Assembly: GCA_934203075.1 (NCBI GenBank)
Contig: CAKPYT010000018.1
Location: 1 to 62,097 of the forward strand
DNA length: 62,097 nucleotides
From: an uncultured Clostridia bacterium
GTDB lineage: Bacteria; Bacillota; Clostridia; Christensenellales; CAG-314
Direction: 5' to 3'
This document shows, in pieces, positions 41,866 through 49,242 of this stretch. A program made the translations under genes and the position numbers. The first letter of the stretch is position 1; every line of letters begins with the position of its first letter. The notes beneath the pieces are model-generated. The model was given only the letters and a program-made list of their open reading frames with translations, was not told the origin of the DNA and did no database searches.

Positions 41866-42824
41866 AGAGAATTTTTGCAGGAATGGTTTTATTGTTGCTT
41901 TGCGCGTGCGTGTGCCTGACGGGCTGCGCCCCGCAGGAAGGGGAGGCCTATACGTTCTTTGTCCCGGACGGGGCCCCGGCGCTTGCCGTTGCGAACGTGA
42001 TTCAAAGCGGAAAAATCGGAAATCATCCGGTGACGGTTTCGATTGCTTCGGGAGACGCAGTAAAGGATAAGTGCGCTTCCGGCGCGGCGGATCTGGCGAT
42101 TTTGCCGACGAACGCTGCCGTGAAGATCTGCTCCGTCAACGAGGATTACGTCATCTTTTCGGTGAACGTGCGCGGGCTGCTTTACGTCATCGGGAAGGAA
42201 AACATCTCGAACCTGAAAGAACTGGAAGGAAAAACCGTGCTGAGTATCGGTTTGGCGAACACGGGAGAATACCTGTTCAAGCGGATTCTGGACGACGCAC
42301 AGGTTGCCTACGACGGAACGAGCGGCGTTACGCTGCAATATTACACCGATGGTTCGGAGGCGGGAAAACTGCTGATGGCGGGAAAGGGGGATTTTGCGCT
42401 GCTCGGCGAGCCTGCCGCAACGAATATCCTGAACAAAGCGCAGCAAAACGGTAAAACCTTCTACCGGGTGTTTGATTTGCAGCAATTGTGGAAGGAAACG
42501 ACCGGGGCCAAAGAAACGGGCTATCCGCAGGCTTGTGTGCTGGTAAAGCGCAGTGCGCTGCAGCTAAAGGGGTTTGCAGAGGCGTTGACCGACGTCCTGG
42601 AGGCAAACGCTGCTTTCCTTCGCGCGAACGTTGCGTCGTTGAACGATCTTTTAAAGAGCGTCAACAGTGCGTTGGACCTCGTTTACACGCAGGATTTGTT
42701 GGATCGCTGCAACCTTACCATGCAAAAAGCGGCGGAACGGAAAGAAGAGATTGTGGCTTATCTGCAGGAATTTACCGGGCCCTTTGCTTCTCTCGTGAAG
42801 GACGAAATGTTTTATGAAGGCTGA
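41862..42824 (+). CDS. ABC transporter substrate-binding lipoprotein (NMT1/Tau-type)
   Basis: 320 residues with signal peptide and lipobox LTGC (Cys about 24). The NMT1/SsuA-like fold is suggested by TFFVPDGAPALAVANVIQSG, GAADLAILPTNAAVKIC, NISNLKELEGKTVLSIGLANTGEYLF and GDFALLGEPAATNIL. Such proteins bind taurine, alkanesulfonates, thiamine pyrimidine or related small acids. It is cotranscribed with the hydrogenase regulator and its own permease and ATPase, directly before the hydrogenase operon, so the cargo may relate to hydrogenase cofactor supply. The substrate cannot be read from the sequence. Confidence 0.85.
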   Translation: MKRIFAGMVLLLLCACVCLTGCAPQEGEAYTFFVPDGAPALAVANVIQSGKIGNHPVTVSIASGDAVKDKCASGAADLAILPTNAAVKICSVNEDYVIFSVNVRGLLYVIGKENISNLKELEGKTVLSIGLANTGEYLFKRILDDAQVAYDGTSGVTLQYYTDGSEAGKLLMAGKGDFALLGEPAATNILNKAQQNGKTFYRVFDLQQLWKETTGAKETGYPQACVLVKRSALQLKGFAEALTDVLEANAAFLRANVASLNDLLKSVNSALDLVYTQDLLDRCNLTMQKAAERKEEIVAYLQEFTGPFASLVKDEMFYEG

Positions 42825-43584
42825 TTTCGGGGAAAAACGTTTTAAGGCATCGGCCGTGCTGCAATGGGGGCTGGCGCTGGCCGTGATTCTTGTTGCATGG
42901 TGGATTTGGGCGGCGGTGAAGCAAAACCCGCTGCTTTGTCCTTCGCCTGCGGAGGTGTTTGCCGAAACGTTTCGTCTGCTGGGCAAGGCGGAGACGTATT
43001 CGGCGTTTCTTGCCACCTTTGGGCGGGCCTGCGCGGCGTTCGGCGTTTCGTTTGCCGCGGCACTTGCCTGTGCACTGTTTGCGGGGCTGTTTCCCGGGTG
43101 TAAGCCGGTGGCGGATCGCGTCGTCTTGTTTTTTCGTGCCGTGCCGACCATGTCCGTCATCATCGTTGCACTGTTGCTTTGCGAAAGCGACTTTGTGCCC
43201 GTTGCGGTAGCGGTGTTGGTGGCTTTTCCCGTTTTGTACAGCGCGTTCGTGCGCGAGGCGGAAAGCGAACCCGGGCTGGAGGACGTTTGCACGGTATACG
43301 GCGTGGGGCGCAGAAAAAAAGCACGCTATCTGCTGTTGCCGTTGTATCGCAGGGCGATGTTGCCGCAATGCGAAGACACGCTGCCCTTATGCATGAAGGT
43401 GTGCGTTGCCGGAGAAGTGCTGGCTCTGCCCAGGTTCGGCCTGGGGAAGGATTTGTATACGGCAAAAGTTTCGGTGGAGGCGGCTCGCGTGGCCGCCATC
43501 ACTCTTCTGATTCTGGCGGCCGGTTTTCTTTTGCAGGGCTTTTTCCGTCTGCTGAGGAGGAGGCAAAAATATGGTTCGGTTTGA
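42814..43584 (+). CDS. ABC transporter permease (NMT1/Tau-type importer)
   Basis: 256 residues, about six membrane helices. The EAA-like loop is AFVREAESEPGLEDVCTVYGVGRRKKARYLLLPLYRRAMLPQ (about 145-186), and SPAEVFAETFRLLG near residue 48 is typical of SsuC/TauC. Overlaps the binding protein by 11 bases and the ATPase by 14, so the three are tightly coupled. The second half has LCMKVCVAGEVLALPRFGLGKDLYTAKV, where a glycine-rich turn is usual for the family. Confidence 0.88.
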   Translation: MKADFGEKRFKASAVLQWGLALAVILVAWWIWAAVKQNPLLCPSPAEVFAETFRLLGKAETYSAFLATFGRACAAFGVSFAAALACALFAGLFPGCKPVADRVVLFFRAVPTMSVIIVALLLCESDFVPVAVAVLVAFPVLYSAFVREAESEPGLEDVCTVYGVGRRKKARYLLLPLYRRAMLPQCEDTLPLCMKVCVAGEVLALPRFGLGKDLYTAKVSVEAARVAAITLLILAAGFLLQGFFRLLRRRQKYGSV

Positions 43585-44257
43585 AAACGTCTGCGTTTCT
43601 TACGGTGCGCACGTGGTATACGATCGTTTTTGTGCGGAGTTTCCGGTCGGAGTAAACGTTATTTTGGGAAAATCCGGCAGCGGCAAAAGCACGCTGCTTC
43701 GGGTGGCTGCAGGGCTGCTGCCCTATGAGGGGCGGTGTGAGTGCGAGCCCCCCGCAATGGTCTTTCAATCTCCCCGGCTGCTGCCCGTTTCGGCAGAGGA
43801 GAACGTCCGTCTGGTGACGGACAACGGGGTGGAAGACGCATTGAAACTCGCGCGGATCTGGGAAAAGAGGAGGGCAAATGCCGTTACGCTTTCCGGCGGG
43901 GAGCAGCAACGGGTATCTCTTGCCCGTGCGTTTGCCGCCAACCGGCCGGTATGGCTGTTGGACGAACCCTTTTCCGGGTTGGATTACGGCGTAAAGAAGG
44001 AACTGTACCGCACTCTGGACGAAATGCTTTCGGGGAGGCGTCTCACCGTGTTATTGGTGACGCACGATGCGGAAGAAGCCGTTGCACTGGGGGATCGGAT
44101 TTATTGCCTGGGCGGAGTGCCCGGTACGCTCCGCAAGGTGGCGGAACTCACGCAGCCCCGCCGTGAGCGGGACGGGTTTGCCGCAGCATCGCTGGAGTTG
44201 CAAAAGCAATTGCGTCTTGCGGTTGCGGAGCCCTTCGCAGACGGCCGGGCGCTGTAA
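43571..44257 (+). CDS. ABC transporter ATP-binding protein (NMT1/Tau-type importer)
   Basis: 228 residues. Walker A GKSGSGKS (33-40), Q-loop MVFQSPRLLP, signature LSGGEQQRVSLARAF, Walker B PVWLLDEPFSGLD and H-loop LLVTHDAEEA are complete. Shorter before the Walker A and between Q-loop and signature than typical SsuB/TauB, but functional-looking. Last gene of the TM1266-ABC operon; a terminator lies about 215 bases downstream. Confidence 0.92.
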   Translation: MVRFENVCVSYGAHVVYDRFCAEFPVGVNVILGKSGSGKSTLLRVAAGLLPYEGRCECEPPAMVFQSPRLLPVSAEENVRLVTDNGVEDALKLARIWEKRRANAVTLSGGEQQRVSLARAFAANRPVWLLDEPFSGLDYGVKKELYRTLDEMLSGRRLTVLLVTHDAEEAVALGDRIYCLGGVPGTLRKVAELTQPRRERDGFAAASLELQKQLRLAVAEPFADGRAL

Positions 44258-44472
44258 GAAAGGAAACTTGCGGCTTTTCGAAAGCCGCAAAAGGGATGGT
44301 ATAAAAAGGCAAAAGGGAAGGAAACTGCCGGGAAATCGGTGGTTTCGCCCCTCGGGACAGCCGTCGGAAGAAGGCGTCGGGCGCAGGGGCGAGGACCCGC
44401 CCGGGAACCCGAAGGAAGGGTTGCGAAAGGGGAAAAGCCGAAAGAAAAAGGCATAGAAAAGGGAAAAGAATT

Positions 44473-44498
44473 GTCGCGGGAAGCCCGCGGCTTTTTTT
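44473..44498 (+). terminator. Intrinsic terminator of the TM1266-ABC operon
   Basis: GTCGCGGG pairs with CCCGCGGC (one G-T pair) around AAG, then TTTTTTTG and another T-run. Confidence 0.8.
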
Positions 44499-44575
44499 GT
44501 TTTTTTGCTTTACTACGCTAGTGCGTTTTTTGTCGCAGGAGGGCGTTTTTCGGAGATAAAGTTATTTTATTCCGC

Positions 44576-44604
44576 TTGTGTGTTTGCCTTCCGTATGGTA
44601 TAAT
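44576..44604 (+). promoter_or_regulatory. Sigma-A promoter of the hydrogenase operon
   Basis: TTGTGT (44576-44581), 17 bases, TATAAT (44599-44604). The -35 is weak, the -10 perfect. Confidence 0.6.
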
Positions 44605-44704
44605 GCTTCTGGTGGAAAGTCTGACCTTTTTTCAGTATCGCTTCCGACGGAACGGGTTCGATCACGTCGTCGAAAGGCGCGCTTTTTTTTGGGGTGCGGG
44701 GATA

Positions 44705-44722
44705 TTGTGAAGGTTTTCACAA
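44705..44722 (+). promoter_or_regulatory. Perfect Rex operator
   Basis: TTGTGAA-GGTT-TTCACAA, the exact consensus for the NADH-sensing repressor Rex. It lies about 100 bases downstream of the visible -10 and 38 bases before hydC, so it would act as a roadblock or serve a closer promoter that I could not define. Confidence 0.8.
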
Positions 44723-44759
44723 CACGAAAATCTGAATAATCCATGGATGGAGGAGAATT

Positions 44760-45248
44760 ATGATGGGATCTACGGTTCCGTTCAACGGCACGAAAGAGCA
44801 GGAGGAACAACTCCGCGCCAAACTGAGAGAACTGAAAGAACAAAAAGGCGCTTTGATGCCCGCTTTGCAATACGCACAGGAACTTTACGGCTATCTGCCG
44901 TATGAAGTGCAGCAGATCGTGGCGGAGGAATTGGACGTTTCGCTGTCGGAAGTGTATGGCGTCGTTACGTTTTATTCCCAGTTTTCGTTGTTCCCGAAGG
45001 GCAAATACCGCATCGGGATTTGCCTTGGCACGGCATGCTACGTCAAGGGTTCCGGCGATATTTACGAAAAACTGAAAAGCGTACTCGGCATCGAGGGCGG
45101 CCAATGCACGGCGGACAGGAAGTTCTCTTTGGACGCAACCCGCTGCATCGGGTGCTGCGGACTTGCTCCCGTCATGACGGTGAACGAGGACGTTTACGGG
45201 AAAATCACGCCGGACGACGTGGAGGAGATCTTGGCAAAATACGAATAG
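44760..45248 (+). CDS. hydC: [FeFe]-hydrogenase subunit HydC (NuoE-like, 2Fe-2S)
   Basis: 162 residues from ATG 44760 (ATG 44763 also possible) behind GGAGGAG. Four-helix N-terminus then thioredoxin-like [2Fe-2S] domain with cysteines in CLGTACYVKG and TRCIGCCGLAPV. Matches the 24-kDa NADH dehydrogenase subunit (NuoE) used as HydC in trimeric NAD- and ferredoxin-linked hydrogenases. It shuttles electrons between FMN in HydB and the rest of the complex. First gene of the ten-gene operon ending at 52803. Confidence 0.94.
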   Translation: MMGSTVPFNGTKEQEEQLRAKLRELKEQKGALMPALQYAQELYGYLPYEVQQIVAEELDVSLSEVYGVVTFYSQFSLFPKGKYRIGICLGTACYVKGSGDIYEKLKSVLGIEGGQCTADRKFSLDATRCIGCCGLAPVMTVNEDVYGKITPDDVEEILAKYE

Positions 45249-45270
45249 TGTTTTGCAGGGGGTGTGAAAA

Positions 45271-45615
45271 ATGAAGATCAGAGAAATAGCCGAAATTCTG
45301 AATGCGGAATTTATTTGCTGCGAGGAATTTGCCGATAAGGAAGTATATTCCGCCTGCGGCTCCGACATGATGAGCGACGTGCTGGCTTACGTAAAGGAAC
45401 AAGCGGTGCTGATTACCGGCTTGTGCAATCCGCAAGTGGTGCGTACCGCCGAAATGATGGATATGGTCTGTATTGTGTTCGTGCGGGGGAAAAAGCCTTC
45501 TGCCGAGGCGATCGAATTTGCCAAAGGGCGCGGGCTTGTGATGATGGCAACGCAGCATCGCATGTTTTCTGCCTGCGGGCTGTTGTATTCTGCCGGTTTG
45601 AAATCGGGGGATTAG
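45271..45615 (+). CDS. DRTGG-domain protein (first copy)
   Basis: 114 residues. Matches the DRTGG domain found in clostridial hydrogenase operons and in some CBS/phosphotransacetylase proteins: KIREIAEILNAEFICCEEF, GSDMMSDVLAYVKEQAVLITGL and ARTAEMMD-like VRTAEMMDMVCIVFVRGK. Probably a small regulatory domain that binds a nucleotide or partner. It precedes a HATPase gene by one base, and a second DRTGG gene sits at 47304-47630. No catalytic motif is seen. Confidence 0.85.
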   Translation: MKIREIAEILNAEFICCEEFADKEVYSACGSDMMSDVLAYVKEQAVLITGLCNPQVVRTAEMMDMVCIVFVRGKKPSAEAIEFAKGRGLVMMATQHRMFSACGLLYSAGLKSGD

Positions 45616-45616
45616 T

Positions 45617-46039
45617 ATGGATTGCGTGCACCTGGAATACGACGTGGACGGCAACAACTTTATTTCTGCCGGGCAGGCGACCGAAAAGGTAAAGTTCTGT
45701 CTGAAGGGGATGGGAATCGACGCCAAGGACGTGCGCCGCATTGCCATTGCCATGTACGAGGGGGAAATGAACATGGTCATTCACGCCAACGGCGGCAAGG
45801 CGATTGCGGACGTATACGTCGACCGCGTGGTGGTGAAACTGATGGACAGCGGCAAGGGGATTGCCAACGTCGAGCAGGCAATGCAGCCGGGGTTTTCCAC
45901 CGCGTCCGAAGAGGTTCGCAGCCTCGGGTTCGGCGCCGGCATGGGATTGCCCAACATGGTGCGCTATACCGACGAGTTTGAAATCAAGAGCGAGGTCGGA
46001 AAAGGTACGGAAATCACGTTGACGGTGCGTTTCAGGTAA
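45617..46039 (+). CDS. HATPase_c anti-sigma/kinase-like ATP-binding protein
   Basis: 140 residues, a lone GHKL ATPase domain of the RsbW/SpoIIAB type: RRIAIAMYEGEMNMVIHANGG (N-box), VKLMDSGKGIANVEQAM (G1 box) and GFGAGMGLPNMVRYTDEFEIKSEVGKGTEI (G2 box). No histidine phospho-acceptor domain is present. In hydrogenase operons of Thermoanaerobacter/Clostridium similar proteins accompany sensory hydrogenases; they may phosphorylate or bind a partner in response to redox state. Role inferred. Confidence 0.88.
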   Translation: MDCVHLEYDVDGNNFISAGQATEKVKFCLKGMGIDAKDVRRIAIAMYEGEMNMVIHANGGKAIADVYVDRVVVKLMDSGKGIANVEQAMQPGFSTASEEVRSLGFGAGMGLPNMVRYTDEFEIKSEVGKGTEITLTVRFR

Positions 46040-46060
46040 CGCACGAAAGGAGGAGACGGA

Positions 46061-47299
46061 ATGAGCGAACTGAAACGCCTGCACACGGTTACGCTGGATC
46101 GCGAAAAATGTATCGGATGCGGTTCCTGCGTGAAACGTTGCCCGACGGAAGCGATTCGCCTTCGCGAGGGAAAGGCCAGCGTCATTTACGAAAAATGCAT
46201 CGCCTGCGGCGAATGCGTACGTATTTGTCCGTCTCACGCAAAAATTCCCAGTTACGATAAGTTCGACGTGATTCAGAACTACAGATATAAAATCGCATTG
46301 ATTGCGCCCTCTCTGTACGGGCAGTTTAACAATCTGAGGGACGCAAACTATTTATTAACCGCCTTCAAGTCCATCGGGTTCGATTACGTTTTCGAAGTGG
46401 GACTCGGGGCGGAGTTGGTGACGCAGGCCACGCAAAAACTTTTTGCGGAGGGCTCGCTGAAAAAGCCCGTCATCAGTACCGCCTGTCCGGCCGTGCTGGA
46501 ATTGATTCAGGGGAAATTCGCAAATCTGAGCGAAAACCTTTTGCCTCTTTTGGCCCCGGTGGACGTGGCAGCCAAACTCGTGCGCGAAAAAGCGGCAAAG
46601 AGGGGCGTTTCGGCAAGCGAAGTCGGCGTGTTTTTCATTTCGCCCTGCCCGGCAAAGGTGTATGCGCTGAAAGCAAACAAAACGGTCAACCGGAACTATG
46701 TGGACGGGGTCCTTTCCGTTTCGGAAGTATACAAAAAACTACTGGCAGAGTTGGGAAAACTGGAGGATTGCAAAAATCTTTCCGAAATGGGAGTTCTGGG
46801 GCTGCAGTGGGCAAGCAGCGGCGGAGAAGCCGCGGGGATTGCCTGTGAAAAATATCTGGCGGCAGACGGCATCGAAAACGTGAAGAACATTCTGGAAGCG
46901 CTGGAAAACGGCAGCCTGAAGGATATGGAGTTTATTGAACTGAACGCCTGCATCGGCGGGTGTGTCGGCGGGGTGCTGAACGTGGAGAACCCGTTTGTGG
47001 CAAAGGCCCGATTGCGTCAGCTGCGCAAAAAGTTTCCGCAAATCGGCACGACTCTTGCGGACTGGGGAAAACCGCTTTCCTTCTATTCTACGGAAAAGCC
47101 TCCGCAAAAGGAAGGAAGTGCTTTCGACGAGGATCGGAACCTGGCATTTGCAAAACTGCATGAAATGCAGCGGCTGTACGAAACGCTGCCGCAAATCGAT
47201 TGCGGTGCGTGCGGGGCACCCGGGTGCCGTGCTTTTTGCGAGGACGTTGTTTTGGGCAGAGTGCCGCAAGGCGAAACCTGCCCGTTGATGGAGAAATAG
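46061..47299 (+). CDS. HydS-like sensory [FeFe]-hydrogenase
   Basis: 412 residues. Two [4Fe-4S] ferredoxin motifs (C17, C20, C23, C27 and C46, C49, C52, C56) precede an H-cluster domain with modified signatures: L1 TACPAV (C142), L2 SPCPAK (C196), L3 NACIGGCVGG (C297, C301). The cluster-binding cysteines remain, but the proton-relay cysteine of TSCCPxW is Ala, as in sensory hydrogenases such as HydS of Thermoanaerobacter. A C-terminal Fe-S motif, CGACGAPGC...C, adds another cluster. It likely senses hydrogen or redox state and signals to the HATPase, DRTGG and PHP proteins beside it. Confidence 0.88.
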   Translation: MSELKRLHTVTLDREKCIGCGSCVKRCPTEAIRLREGKASVIYEKCIACGECVRICPSHAKIPSYDKFDVIQNYRYKIALIAPSLYGQFNNLRDANYLLTAFKSIGFDYVFEVGLGAELVTQATQKLFAEGSLKKPVISTACPAVLELIQGKFANLSENLLPLLAPVDVAAKLVREKAAKRGVSASEVGVFFISPCPAKVYALKANKTVNRNYVDGVLSVSEVYKKLLAELGKLEDCKNLSEMGVLGLQWASSGGEAAGIACEKYLAADGIENVKNILEALENGSLKDMEFIELNACIGGCVGGVLNVENPFVAKARLRQLRKKFPQIGTTLADWGKPLSFYSTEKPPQKEGSAFDEDRNLAFAKLHEMQRLYETLPQIDCGACGAPGCRAFCEDVVLGRVPQGETCPLMEK

Positions 47300-47303
47300 A
47301 AAC

Positions 47304-47630
47304 ATGACGGTAAAAGAATTGGCAGAAAAATTGCAGGCGACCGTTTGTAACGCGGCGGATTTGTCCCGCGGCGTGGCAGACGGCTACGCAGGAGACTTTT
47401 TGAGTTTCGTAATGGGCAAAGCCCCGGCGGATTGCGCCTGGTTCACGGTGATGACAAACGTCAACGTGTGTGCCGTTGCCGTGCTGTGCGAAGTGGCGGC
47501 GGTGGTGATTTGCGAAGGTTGTGAGCCGGATGCCGTTTTGCTGCAGAAAGCAAAAACGCAAGGAGTCAACGTGCTGAAAACGAAACTGGACGTTTTTCAC
47601 GCAATCGAAAAGGTGGTTCATGCGGATTAA
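47304..47630 (+). CDS. DRTGG-domain protein (second copy)
   Basis: 108 residues, same fold as the first copy: VKELAEKLQATVCNAADLSRGV, YAGDFLSFVMGKAPADCAWFTVMTN and CEGCEPDAVLLQKAKTQGVNVLKT. Follows the sensory hydrogenase by four bases and overlaps the PHP gene by 11. The order DRTGG-HATPase / HydS / DRTGG-PHP-HATPase suggests two duplicated signalling half-sets around the sensor. Ligand unknown. Confidence 0.85.
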   Translation: MTVKELAEKLQATVCNAADLSRGVADGYAGDFLSFVMGKAPADCAWFTVMTNVNVCAVAVLCEVAAVVICEGCEPDAVLLQKAKTQGVNVLKTKLDVFHAIEKVVHAD

Positions 47631-48321
47631 GTACGATTTTCACGTGCATAGTGCCTTGTCCTCCTGCGCCGACGACGATATGACGCCTCGTACGGTGGTG
47701 GGGGTAGCGGCACTTGTGGGGCTGCAGGCTGTTGCGATTGCGGATCATAACGCCATCGGCAACGTGGAGGCCGCCATCGCAGCGGGAAAAAAGTACGGCG
47801 TGTGCGTCGTCCCCGCGATGGAACTGCAAACGGCGGAGGATATCCACGTGCTGTGTCTGTTCCCTTCTCCGGAACGGCTGCGTGCGTTTTATGAAGAAAT
47901 TGTGCTGCCGGCGCTGCCCCTGCGGAAAAACGATACGGAATTGTTCGGCAGTCAATGGCTGTATAACGAAGAGGACGAAGTGTTGGGAGAGGACGACCGC
48001 TTTTTGCACATCGGCGTAGCCGTCGGTGCGGAAAAAGTGCCGCAACTTGTGAAAACCTACGGCGGGGTTGCCGTGGCGGCTCACGTGGATCGCCCTTCCA
48101 ACGGGATGGTAGCGATTCTGGGCGATATCACGCCGGAGTACGACGTGGTGGAACTTTCTTCCACGGCGGACGAGCAGGAAGAAGCCCTTTATCGTGGGCG
48201 GAACAAAACCGTGCTGAGAGATTCGGACGCGCATTGGACGGACGAAATCGGTGCGGCCCAAGGCTGTATGGAAGTGGAGGAACTTACCGCGGAGGCAATC
48301 GTGGAGGCGTTACGGAAATGA
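47620..48321 (+). CDS. PHP-domain phosphoesterase (hydrogenase operon)
   Basis: 233 residues; PHP motifs DFHVHSALSSCADDDMTP, AIADHNAIGNVEAA, VVPAMELQTAEDIHVLCLF, VAAHVDRPSNG and VLRDSDAHWTDEIG. It is the PHP protein typical of clostridial hydrogenase clusters and is only distantly like the HisK-type protein at 24682-25440. Might remove a phosphate from a signalling partner of the adjacent HATPase proteins. Its stop overlaps the next start as ATGA. Confidence 0.88.
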   Translation: MRIKYDFHVHSALSSCADDDMTPRTVVGVAALVGLQAVAIADHNAIGNVEAAIAAGKKYGVCVVPAMELQTAEDIHVLCLFPSPERLRAFYEEIVLPALPLRKNDTELFGSQWLYNEEDEVLGEDDRFLHIGVAVGAEKVPQLVKTYGGVAVAAHVDRPSNGMVAILGDITPEYDVVELSSTADEQEEALYRGRNKTVLRDSDAHWTDEIGAAQGCMEVEELTAEAIVEALRK

Positions 48322-48866
48322 GAGAATTGGCATTGAACGTTTTGGACGTGGCGGAAAACTCCCTGAGAGCCAACGCAAAACAGATTGTAATCGAAGTGGA
48401 AGCGTCGATGGAAACCATACGCATTTCCATTACCGATGACGGCTGCGGCATGGATGAGGAGTTCCTCTCCCGCGTGACGGACCCGTTTACCACCACACGC
48501 ACGACGCGGCGTGTGGGGATGGGGCTGTCGCTGCTGCAGATGGAAGCGGAAATGGCCGGCGGCTCGTTTGAGATTGCGTCGGAACAGGGCAAGGGGACCA
48601 AGGTCGTTGCCACGTTCCGTACGGATCATATCGACCGGCCCCCCCTCGGAAACTTCGGCGATACGCTGGCGGCACTGTTGCCGGACCTTGGGGAAACGGA
48701 ATTGATTTTTACCTATCGTGCGTTCGGAAAAGCGTACACGCTCGATACGGAAGAAATAAAGAGACAATTGGAAGGGGTCCCTCTGGACACTCCGGAAATA
48801 TTGGTGTTCATCCGCGAGATGACAGACGAAAACGTTACGAGAATCAATGGAGGTATTGAGTTATGA
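48318..48866 (+). CDS. HATPase_c histidine-kinase-like protein
   Basis: 182 residues from ATG 48318 (overlap with the PHP gene). Kinase ATPase core: LNVLDVAENSLRANAKQIVIEVE (N-box), ISITDDGCGMDEEF (G1), DPFTTTRTTRRVGMGLSLLQMEAEMAGG (F and G2). There is no dimerisation/His domain, so it needs a partner. A C-terminal extension of about 80 residues (from FRTDHIDRPPLG) is characteristic of the hydrogenase-operon group. Coupled by overlap to the ferredoxin-like gene that follows. Confidence 0.88.
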   Translation: MRELALNVLDVAENSLRANAKQIVIEVEASMETIRISITDDGCGMDEEFLSRVTDPFTTTRTTRRVGMGLSLLQMEAEMAGGSFEIASEQGKGTKVVATFRTDHIDRPPLGNFGDTLAALLPDLGETELIFTYRAFGKAYTLDTEEIKRQLEGVPLDTPEILVFIREMTDENVTRINGGIEL

Positions 48867-49234
48867 AAAGTATTGCCGACATCAAAGCGATCCGGGACAG
48901 GATGCAATCGCAGATCGTCGTGCGCGACAAAGAGACGACGGACGAAATCCGACTGGTTGTGGGAATGGCTACCTGCGGTATTTCCGCCGGAGCGCGGCCG
49001 GTGTTTAATACGTTGGTGGACGAAGTATCCAAGCGTGGTCTGCACAACGTGAAAGTGACCCGTTCCGGGTGCCTCGGCATGTGCAAACTCGAACCGATTG
49101 TGGAAGTGTTTGTACCCGGGCAGGAAAAGGTGACCTATTGTAAGGTAGACGCCGAAAAAGCGAAGAACATCATTGTAAACCACATTGTGAACGGCAATAT
49201 TTGCACGGATTACTTAATCAGCGGCGAGGAGTAA
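48863..49234 (+). CDS. Thioredoxin-like [2Fe-2S] ferredoxin (hydrogenase operon)
   Basis: 123 residues. The thioredoxin-like [2Fe-2S] cysteines are in VGMATCGISAGARPV and SGCLGMCKLEPIVEVF. Same fold as HydC's C-terminal domain and HydB's N-terminus. Expected to carry electrons near HydB, or be a loose subunit. Starts with an ATGA overlap; eight bases separate it from hydB. Confidence 0.9.
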   Translation: MKSIADIKAIRDRMQSQIVVRDKETTDEIRLVVGMATCGISAGARPVFNTLVDEVSKRGLHNVKVTRSGCLGMCKLEPIVEVFVPGQEKVTYCKVDAEKAKNIIVNHIVNGNICTDYLISGEE

Positions 49235-49242
49235 AACAGAAA

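Larger units (their letters stand above)
44258..44759. other. Intergenic region between ABC and hydrogenase operons
   Basis: Contains a perfect stem near 44268-44290 without a T-run, a purine-rich stretch, the terminator at 44473-44498, the hydrogenase promoter and the Rex site. No gene is supported. Confidence 0.6.

Noticed and set aside
44268..44290. Terminator directly after the Tau-type ATPase
   Set aside because: The stem is perfect but is followed by AAGGG instead of T; the true terminator is at 44473-44498.
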